Below are positions 6,256 to 11,831 of a stretch of 11,831 nt of DNA, piece by piece (position 1 is the stretch's first letter; each line of letters opens with the position of its first letter). The stretch comes from an uncultured Bacilli bacterium. GTDB taxonomy: Bacteria; Bacillota_I; Bacilli_A; RF39; UBA660. The notes under the pieces are model-generated. The model was not told where the DNA came from, made no database searches, and saw only the letters and a list, made by a program, of their open reading frames with translations. Position numbers and translations under genes: made by a program. The stretch is from the NCBI GenBank assembly GCA_910578855.1, contig CAJTRV010000040.1:1-11831 (forward strand). Direction: 5' to 3'.

Positions 6256-7155
6256 TCACCTTTGTGTTCCCTTAACAAGTTCATGATTGACATAATCAAA
6301 TTCCTGATATTCAGGTAAAAACACTGGATTTCCATAGTAGTTAAAAAATATCTTTGCAGCATAAGAATATCCGTTATTTTCTTCAAACGAAGATCCATGT
6401 TGAAGTGGTTTTATATCAATTAAATTCAAATCACTATCATAATAATAATCAAAATCACCAGTGCAAACATCAATTACTGACTTAATCTCGGCATTTTCAA
6501 CATCACCATAACTATAAATTTTTGAACTATAAAATGGAACTGTAGTTCGTTGTTGTTTTAGATTATAGAAAATATTTTTTGGTGAAATAGAATTATCATA
6601 TTGTCTGAAACATATCAATCCTATGTTAGCATTATTATATTCTAAATTAAGAAAACCTTTCACTGTATATAATACATTTCCGTTTTTATCTAAAACAGAA
6701 GTAAAAGATTCTTCCATTTCTGAATAATTATTATATTTTGTATAGGTTCCTAAAAAACAATCAGAATAATCATCTGTTAAATGATAGGTCTCAATGTCTT
6801 GGAGAACTTCATAATTCTCATTCTTTAAAATCACCTCATATAAATTCACTATATTGTCATAATATCCAGATACACGATTTCTCGTTTCGGTTGTTAAAAA
6901 CATTTTATTTTCATCAACTATTTTAGCCAAAATTCTTTTTTCATGATTAGAAGTAGCAAATTCTCTTACTTGCTCAACTGATTCTAAGATCCCATCTATT
7001 TCTTTTTCCATTATCTTCATAGATCCATGTTCTGGTTCACATCTTACCTCACTATTTGAACAGCCAGTTAATACTAAAATACTAGTCATTCCGGCAATAG
7101 AGAATCCCTTTTTTAATTTTGTCAGTCTATTTTTATTAATCACATTTTTTTTCAT
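6256..7155 (-). CDS. Putative lipoprotein of unknown function
   Basis: I do not recognise this 299-aa protein. It has a lipoprotein signal: basic N-terminus with many Lys/Arg to residue 16, hydrophobic core at about 18-30, and a lipobox LTGC with Cys32 as the lipid-modified residue. The mature part should therefore lie outside the membrane. A short helical region (about 45-110, charged) is followed by a Tyr- and Asn-rich beta-like region (about 120-299) with three more Cys residues beyond Cys39. No catalytic motif or repeat stands out. The start ATG at 7155 has AAGGAG 9 nt upstream and a consensus promoter before it. Composition is low in GC (one sampled line is 25%), like the convergent PHP gene and unlike smc. 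It is a single-gene transcript. It could be a substrate-binding or surface-stress lipoprotein, but nothing visible favours one. Confidence 0.8.
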   Translation of the reverse strand: MKKNVINKNRLTKLKKGFSIAGMTSILVLTGCSNSEVRCEPEHGSMKIMEKEIDGILESVEQVREFATSNHEKRILAKIVDENKMFLTTETRNRVSGYYDNIVNLYEVILKNENYEVLQDIETYHLTDDYSDCFLGTYTKYNNYSEMEESFTSVLDKNGNVLYTVKGFLNLEYNNANIGLICFRQYDNSISPKNIFYNLKQQRTTVPFYSSKIYSYGDVENAEIKSVIDVCTGDFDYYYDSDLNLIDIKPLQHGSSFEENNGYSYAAKIFFNYYGNPVFLPEYQEFDYVNHELVKGTQR

Positions 7156-7184
7156 ATAACCCTTCTCCTTTTTTATATTGGTCT

Positions 7185-7212
7185 ATTATATACTATTTTT
7201 TCATTTTGTCAA
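7185..7212 (-). promoter_or_regulatory. Consensus vegetative promoter of the lipoprotein gene
   Basis: On the minus strand a perfect TTGACA (7207-7212) and a perfect TATAAT (7185-7190) are 16 bp apart. Transcription would start near 7178, followed by AAGGAG at 7165-7170 and the ATG at 7155. This is the best-matching promoter in the window, so the gene is probably well expressed, unless a repressor intervenes. Confidence 0.85.
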
Positions 7213-7257
7213 TTTTATGCATTTTTTTGATAATGTCTTAAGTATTAACTTGTGAAA

Positions 7258-7270
7258 ATGTCCACCTTTA
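7258..7270 (-). repeat. Degenerate copy C of the 13-bp repeat
   Basis: On the minus strand TAAAGGTGGACAT matches TAAAAGTAGACAA at 10 of 13 positions. It points inward toward copy B across the low-GC block, so the pair would form an imperfect inverted repeat around that block. The match is weak and may be chance. Confidence 0.2.
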
Positions 7271-7332
7271 TATAATTGTCGCCAATATGATAAAATGGAA
7301 AAACTTGGACTAAGAATGTGTGAACAAAAAAC

Positions 7333-7358
7333 AGTTTGATCCATCTTAAGATCAAACT
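7333..7358 (-). terminator. Terminator of the smc operon
   Basis: An 8-bp stem (AGTTTGAT at 7333-7340 with ATCAAACT at 7351-7358) closes a 10-nt loop just after the smc stop. On the minus strand it is followed by a T6 run (7325-7330 region), as expected for an intrinsic terminator. Confidence 0.85.
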
Positions 7359-7360
7359 AT

Positions 7361-10309
7361 TTATTCAGCAATCTCATCTAATTTAACACTTACAAGTTTA
7401 CTAACCCCTGATTCTTGCATCGTAATTCCATATAAAACATCAGCATACTCCATTGTCTTCTTCTTATGGGTAATTAAGATAAATTGGGTTGTCTTCTTCA
7501 TCTTCGTCAAATATTCACCAAAGCGATCAACATTGACTTCATCAAGCGCTGCTTCCACTTCATCTAAGATACAGAATGGAACAGGCCGTGACTTTAAAAT
7601 CGCAAATAGTAAACTAATTGCTGTGAATGTTTTTTCACCACCTGATAATAGGGAAATACTGGATAACTTTTTACCAGGCGGACTAGCGACAATTTCAATT
7701 CCTGTTTCGAGTAGATGATCCGGATCCGTTAGTGTTAAAGCTCCCGTTCCCCCATGAAATAATTCTCGGAACGTTGCCGCAAAATGTTCATTGATAATAT
7801 CAAATGTCGTTTTAAATTCTTGCTCCATGACAGTATCCATTTCTTGAATAATCTCTAGTAACGTATCTTCTGCCTTAGTTAAATCTTCACGTTGTTGTAA
7901 TAAAAAGTCATAGCGACCACGAATGCGATCATATTCTTCAATAGCCCCTAAATTAACAACCCCTAGCTCACGAATGTCTCTTTTTAAAGTTCCTACCTTC
8001 ATTCGCGCCTCTTCTACTTCTAACTCTAATGGATACGCTGTTAGGGCCCGTTCATACGTAATATTATAAGATTCATTTAATGTATTTAACAAGTGATCCA
8101 ATTTCACATCTTTGCGCCCTACAGCAATTTCTAATGCTTTCAATTCTTTATTCTTACTATTAACAGCACTATTTTCGCGACGCAAACGAAATTCATACTC
8201 ATCAAGTTCTAATGTAAGGGCATCCTTTTCCTTGGTACAAACGGCGATTTGTTCCTCAAGTTGATTCTTCAGATTGGTCGTTTGATAAAACAATTCTAAA
8301 ATGGCTTCTTCTTCAGCACCAAGACTATTCGTAAGTAAATGATTGGTTCCTTGGATTTCGCTATTTACTTGTTCCTGGCGTTCTTCAAGTTCCTTAATCT
8401 GTTGCTGATGCCGACTATGGGTATCGCGCTTCAACTGATCTTCTTTTTGAAGTAGATAGAGTTTATCTTCCATTCCCTTTAATTCAAAGTCAAGCTGATT
8501 CATTTGATCTTCTAATGATTGACGATCCCCTACCAATCGCGCCTGTTTTTGAAGGGCATGTTCAAGATCATATTTATCTTGAATCACACTTCGCATGTGA
8601 CGAGTCGACCCCCCTGTTAGTGATCCCCCAATATTGACAACATCGCCATCAAGCGTAACAATCTTTCTTGTATGGCGGATCATTTGACTAAGGCGACTCG
8701 CCGTATCTAACTTATCAACCACAAGAATATTTCCTAAGTGGTGATGTATAATCTGATGATAGATTGGATTGGTTTTTACTAAATTACTCGCAACATCAAC
8801 AAATCCTGGGACAGATTTCACAGTCTCATAAGTAGCAGCATCTAAATAACGCCCCTTAATAATCGGAATGGGAAGAAACGTTGCCCGTCCTAATTTTTGT
8901 TCCTTAAGATAGCGAATCGCATCCTCGGCATGTTCTTTTTGGTCAACTACAACATAACTACTCGCCCCACCTAGCGCAATAGAGATTGCCTTACTGTAGC
9001 GTTCTTCTACTTCGATTAAATTCCCAATTGCGTCGTGAATTCCGGTTAGTTTCGGATTTTGTAACACTTGTTTAACAGCATTTGGCAAAGTACTATGATG
9101 ATCGATCGCATCTCTTAAGTTTGCAATTGTCTGATCCAATACCATATCTTGGCGTAGAATCTGGTGCAATTTCTGTTCCAATGCTTCACGTTTTTGTTTG
9201 CCATTGGTCAATTGATTTTGTTCTAGTACAATTTGTGACTGCAATGTCTCGCGCTCTTCTTCTAATGCAACCAATGTCCGCTTCATTTTATCGAGATCAT
9301 TTGCCAATTGTAATTGTTCTTCTTTTAACTGAACGATATTTTGATGAAGCTTTACATCGGCAACTTGATATTTTTTTCGTTCTAAAATAATTTGTTTCTG
9401 GCCATTTATTTTAGCAACCTCACTAGTCTTATCAAGTAATTGTTTTGATAACTGATTCAACTGTTCCTGTCGTTTACTGATCGATAGTTTATACTTACTA
9501 ATCACAGCTTCGCTATTGGTATTCAAAGATGTAAGATGCAAGATCTCTTCATTTAATGATTGAATCTTTTCCTTTTCTAACTGATATGCGGCATTCATGG
9601 AAGTAATATCATGGGTAATTAATGCCACTTCAATTCGCTCTAACATAGCCTGTTTTTCTTGGTATTGTAATGCTTGATCTCGCTGCTTTAAAAGTGGTTC
9701 CACTTGCACTTCTAGCTCATTTATAATATCTTCTACTCGGTCCATGTTTTCATGTGTTCGTTCTAATTTTCGTAAGGCATCTTCTTTTCGCTTCTTATAT
9801 TTTAAAACCCCGGCAGCCTCCTCAAATATAACCCGCCGCTCACTCGGTTTACTACTTATCATTTCATCAACGCGACCTTGAGAGATAATATTAAAACTCT
9901 CCTTAGCGATTCCTGTATCAAGTAAGAGATTCGTAATATCTTTTAACCGACATTTTTCGCCATTAAAATAATACTCTTGGGTTCCGTCTTTATATACCTG
10001 ACGTTTGATCGCTACTTCGGTAAAATCCACTGGTAAATAGTGATCCTGATTATCAAATACTAAGGTAATACTAGCCATATTACTAGCTTTTCTTGAATGG
10101 CTCCCTGAGAAAATGACATCGGTCATTGTTCCATCGCCTCGAAGTGACTTGACTGACTGTTCGCCTAATACCCAACGAACGGCATCGACAACATTACTTT
10201 TCCCACTTCCATTGGGTCCGACAATTCCCGAAATTCCATCAGTAAACTCAATGTTCATCTTATCGGCAAACGACTTGAATCCATGGGCTACAATTCTTTT
10301 TAAATACAT
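7361..10309 (-). CDS. smc: Chromosome partition protein SMC, short-armed
   Basis: SMC dimerises and, with ScpA and ScpB, organises and helps separate the chromosome. The N-terminal head has MYLKRIVAHGFKSFAD, Walker A GPNGSGKS (31-38), the LRGDG arginine finger region (56-60) and the Q-loop SQGRVDEM. A first coiled-coil arm runs about 170-400. The hinge spans about 405-575 with GIHDAIGNLIEV, GGASSYVVVD, GRATFLP and TLDGDVVNIGGSLTGG. A second arm runs from about 575 to 800. The C-terminal head has the signature LLSGGEKTF (888-893 core), Walker B CILDE with Asp916 and Glu917, ALD at 921-923, and ITHKK (His948). All ATPase elements are intact. At 982 aa it is about 200 residues shorter than Bacillus subtilis SMC; the loss is in the arms (about 230 residues each). 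The gene follows an unknown 180-aa gene by 15 bp and ends in a terminator. The usual neighbours rnc and ftsY are not adjacent. The site before the ATG (AAGAGAAGAG) is modest. Confidence 0.97.
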   Translation of the reverse strand: MYLKRIVAHGFKSFADKMNIEFTDGISGIVGPNGSGKSNVVDAVRWVLGEQSVKSLRGDGTMTDVIFSGSHSRKASNMASITLVFDNQDHYLPVDFTEVAIKRQVYKDGTQEYYFNGEKCRLKDITNLLLDTGIAKESFNIISQGRVDEMISSKPSERRVIFEEAAGVLKYKKRKEDALRKLERTHENMDRVEDIINELEVQVEPLLKQRDQALQYQEKQAMLERIEVALITHDITSMNAAYQLEKEKIQSLNEEILHLTSLNTNSEAVISKYKLSISKRQEQLNQLSKQLLDKTSEVAKINGQKQIILERKKYQVADVKLHQNIVQLKEEQLQLANDLDKMKRTLVALEEERETLQSQIVLEQNQLTNGKQKREALEQKLHQILRQDMVLDQTIANLRDAIDHHSTLPNAVKQVLQNPKLTGIHDAIGNLIEVEERYSKAISIALGGASSYVVVDQKEHAEDAIRYLKEQKLGRATFLPIPIIKGRYLDAATYETVKSVPGFVDVASNLVKTNPIYHQIIHHHLGNILVVDKLDTASRLSQMIRHTRKIVTLDGDVVNIGGSLTGGSTRHMRSVIQDKYDLEHALQKQARLVGDRQSLEDQMNQLDFELKGMEDKLYLLQKEDQLKRDTHSRHQQQIKELEERQEQVNSEIQGTNHLLTNSLGAEEEAILELFYQTTNLKNQLEEQIAVCTKEKDALTLELDEYEFRLRRENSAVNSKNKELKALEIAVGRKDVKLDHLLNTLNESYNITYERALTAYPLELEVEEARMKVGTLKRDIRELGVVNLGAIEEYDRIRGRYDFLLQQREDLTKAEDTLLEIIQEMDTVMEQEFKTTFDIINEHFAATFRELFHGGTGALTLTDPDHLLETGIEIVASPPGKKLSSISLLSGGEKTFTAISLLFAILKSRPVPFCILDEVEAALDEVNVDRFGEYLTKMKKTTQFILITHKKKTMEYADVLYGITMQESGVSKLVSVKLDEIAE

Positions 10310-10324
10310 ATCATCACTCTTCTC

Positions 10325-10867
10325 TTAATTGACTAAAAAATCACTGGCTAGCTCACTAGCCTGATGTAAAATATCTTTTACTTTATACCAAAGTTCTCGG
10401 TGATACCGGTACTTAGCTTTACTGACATCGACAACAAAGACATGGGAATCTTTCAAATCAAGTTCCTCAAATGTCACCTGGTAGCGACTATATCGCGCTT
10501 TCAACATGGGAATATCTAAATTCCGCTTACTTCCATAATAATAAATTTTTCCCTTACAGATATAAACACTATCTTTAACAAATATCGAAAACAAATTCTG
10601 CATCTCTCGTACATCACAGACAATCGTATCAATCCGTTTCTTCTTAAAGCGTTTTCGAAATTTACTAATCGGAATATTTGCATGACGTCGTAAACTCCAA
10701 CGAGCCTTCTTCTGTGCTTCTTTAGAATTTGCATTCAAGAAATAGCACTGCTTAATCTGTTTACTTTCTTTCATCATCGTTAATAACGTTTGATCTTTTA
10801 TTCCGATTAATATCACAGTTCCTGTTAAAGACTGTAACAACTCCTTCAAATATTTTTTTAATGTCAT
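10325..10867 (-). CDS. Unrecognised basic protein co-transcribed with smc
   Basis: This 180-aa protein matches no family I can name. It alternates predicted strands and helices like a Rossmann or methyltransferase-like fold: GTVILIGI (16-23), QCYFLNA (40-46), DTIVCDV (80-86), VYICKGKIYYYG (101-112), and HVFVVDVS (142-149). The glycine-rich nucleotide or SAM loop is not clearly present. A strongly basic stretch at 52-79 (ARWSLRRH and KFRKRFKKKR) could bind nucleic acid. There is no signal peptide or membrane segment, so it is probably cytoplasmic. The ATG has AAGG 9 nt upstream and a good promoter before that; smc starts 15 bp after its stop. It takes the place that rnc often holds upstream of smc, but shows none of the RNase III motifs. 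The tight spacing hints at a role in chromosome biology, which is inference only. Confidence 0.82.
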   Translation of the reverse strand: MTLKKYLKELLQSLTGTVILIGIKDQTLLTMMKESKQIKQCYFLNANSKEAQKKARWSLRRHANIPISKFRKRFKKKRIDTIVCDVREMQNLFSIFVKDSVYICKGKIYYYGSKRNLDIPMLKARYSRYQVTFEELDLKDSHVFVVDVSKAKYRYHRELWYKVKDILHQASELASDFLVN

Positions 10868-10893
10868 ATTTATACACCTTCAACCTAAGCACT

Positions 10894-10923
10894 ATTATAC
10901 TATAATTATTCCTGGTAAAGCAA
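10894..10923 (-). promoter_or_regulatory. Promoter of the unknown-smc operon
   Basis: On the minus strand TTGCTT (10918-10923) and a perfect TATAAT (10894-10899) are 18 bp apart, with initiation expected near 10887, about 20 nt before the ATG at 10867. It lies directly after the terminator of the preceding gene, so the operon appears to be transcribed independently. Confidence 0.65.
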
Positions 10924-10934
10924 GAAAGATAGAC

Positions 10935-10960
10935 AGAAAACACCAATCACGGTGTTTTCT
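10935..10960 (-). terminator. Terminator of the BspA-like gene
   Basis: A perfect 10-bp stem (AGAAAACACC at 10935-10944 with GGTGTTTTCT at 10951-10960) closes a 6-nt loop, beginning 3 nt after the stop of the leucine-rich-repeat gene. The minus-strand tail beyond the stem (GTCTATCTTTCTT) is pyrimidine-rich rather than a clean U run. The stem itself contains TTTTCT on its distal arm. Confidence 0.8.
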
Positions 10961-10963
10961 ATT

Positions 10964-11831
10964 TTATTCATAAAAGGCATCTAATAAACTTTCATTATCA
11001 CTGCCAAACCACGTTTGACTTGAAATATTTTTATATTGTGCTAGAGTTCCTATTGGTACCTTGATTGTATTTGGTCGCCCTAGTCCAGTATTCGCAAATG
11101 TCCCAGAACGTTCAAGAACAGGAACATTCCCCATGAATGTTACGCTTGATAAGTTTTTATTATTACCAAAAGCGTTACTTAATAATGTAACACTTGCCGG
11201 AATCGTAATTTCTGTTAAGGCATTATTTTGAAAAGCCATTATATTTATTCTCTTAAGTCCCTCTGGTAAGATAACAGACTTTAATCCCACACCATTAAAC
11301 GCTTTCGAACCAATTACTTCTACCCCACTTGGAATCACAACATCACTTCGGTTGGCACCCGCATAACTATTTAAACTTTTCTTGTTTTCCGTGCCGTCGC
11401 TATTTCGATTGTAAATGAATGCCCCCTCATCTGGCATTTGATTACTTGTAAACGCATTTTCGCCAATACTAGTAACACTAGAAGGAATTTCAATCTCCGT
11501 TAGCTGATTACCACCAAAAGCCCCAGAACCTATCGTCTTTAAAGAATCTGGTAAAATCAACGTTTTTAATTGATTACCACCAAACGCAATACCGCCAATC
11601 GTTGTTATACCATTGGATAATTCAAGACTGGTGATCGAGTTCGTCTCAAATGCACGATCCCCAATCGTTTTCACGGAATTAGGAATATGAATCTCCCGTA
11701 AATTATTACGACTAAAGGCGCTAGAAGCTATTTCTATAATCGTATTTCCGATATGAACACTATTTAATCCTTTTAAATAAAAAGCAGATGACCCTATCTT
11801 TGTAATCGTATGCCCATTTAGTTCACTAGGG
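10964..11831 (-). CDS. BspA-like leucine-rich-repeat protein, partial (start outside)
   Basis: The frame is open through the right edge of the window, so only the C-terminal 288 residues or so are seen; the internal GTG at 11674 is not the start. The protein consists of repeats of about 23 residues of the LRR_5/BspA type, with recurring IGxxAF, NxLxxIxIP and xxVxxIG elements, at least eight of them (for example GSSAF, ASSAF, GDRAF, GGIAF, GSGAF, GENAF, GSKAF). One repeat is interrupted by a non-repeat insert (QMPDEGAFIYNRNSDGTEN and following) also seen in other Firmicute BspA-like proteins. The end (LAQYKNISSQTWFGSD to the stop) is the usual C-cap. No LPXTG signal or transmembrane tail is present here, so any anchor must be N-terminal. 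Such proteins are generally secreted or surface-bound and used in adhesion; that role is inferred. It is followed at once by a terminator. Confidence 0.88.
   Translation of the reverse strand, partial: PSELNGHTITKIGSSAFYLKGLNSVHIGNTIIEIASSAFSRNNLREIHIPNSVKTIGDRAFETNSITSLELSNGITTIGGIAFGGNQLKTLILPDSLKTIGSGAFGGNQLTEIEIPSSVTSIGENAFTSNQMPDEGAFIYNRNSDGTENKKSLNSYAGANRSDVVIPSGVEVIGSKAFNGVGLKSVILPEGLKRINIMAFQNNALTEITIPASVTLLSNAFGNNKNLSSVTFMGNVPVLERSGTFANTGLGRPNTIKVPIGTLAQYKNISSQTWFGSDNESLLDAFYE

Noticed and set aside
9082..9390. 102-codon plus-strand open frame inside smc
   Set aside because: It lies wholly antisense to a well-supported smc coding region and shows no ribosome binding site or family similarity; it is a shadow of the coding frame.
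11672..11674. GTG at 11674 as start of the leucine-rich-repeat gene
   Set aside because: The same frame stays open to the window edge and encodes two more complete repeats of the same type, so the gene is truncated by the window, not started here.

Overview
The window looks like chromosomal DNA from a low-GC Gram-positive bacterium. An Erysipelotrichia- or Mollicutes-related gut Firmicute is my best guess. The reasons are the AT-rich composition, strong Shine-Dalgarno sites, the standard genetic code (TGA is used as a stop), a Gram-positive-type peptide deformylase, YlmH, a BspA-type leucine-rich-repeat surface protein, and an SMC of about 980 residues, well short of the roughly 1,190 usual in Bacillus. 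The taxon is inference; no rRNA or other marker gene is present.

Layout. (1) 1-2634, plus strand: peptide deformylase followed 8 bp later by an anchored arylsulfate sulfotransferase (AssT), closed by a bidirectional terminator. (2) 2660-4943, minus strand: an ABC-F ATPase of the YkpA/YbiT type whose end overlaps by 14 bp the start of ylmH. Both families act on the ribosome, so this may be a small translation-maintenance operon. (3) About 5040-7320: a conspicuously AT-rich block (sampled lines average about 27% GC, against 37-45% in sampled ABC-F and smc lines) holding two convergent single genes with their own promoters: a PHP-domain phosphoesterase and a lipoprotein of unknown function. It looks like an insertion between two core operons. 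(4) 7361-10867, minus strand: an unrecognised basic 180-residue protein and smc, co-transcribed from one promoter and closed by a terminator. (5) 10964 to the right edge, minus strand: the C-terminal part of a BspA-like surface protein whose start lies outside the window.

How the genes work together. The core functions are N-formyl removal from nascent proteins, ribosome rescue or translation-factor activity (ABC-F, YlmH) and chromosome organisation (SMC). The accessory functions are at the cell surface: sulfate transfer between phenols, a lipoprotein, and a leucine-rich-repeat protein. I see no CRISPR array, tRNA, rRNA, transposase or phage gene. I did not find an obviously new multi-gene defence or metabolic system. 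The most interesting points are the ABC-F/YlmH pairing, with an ABC-F that keeps only one canonical composite ATP site, and the unknown protein coupled to a short-armed SMC.
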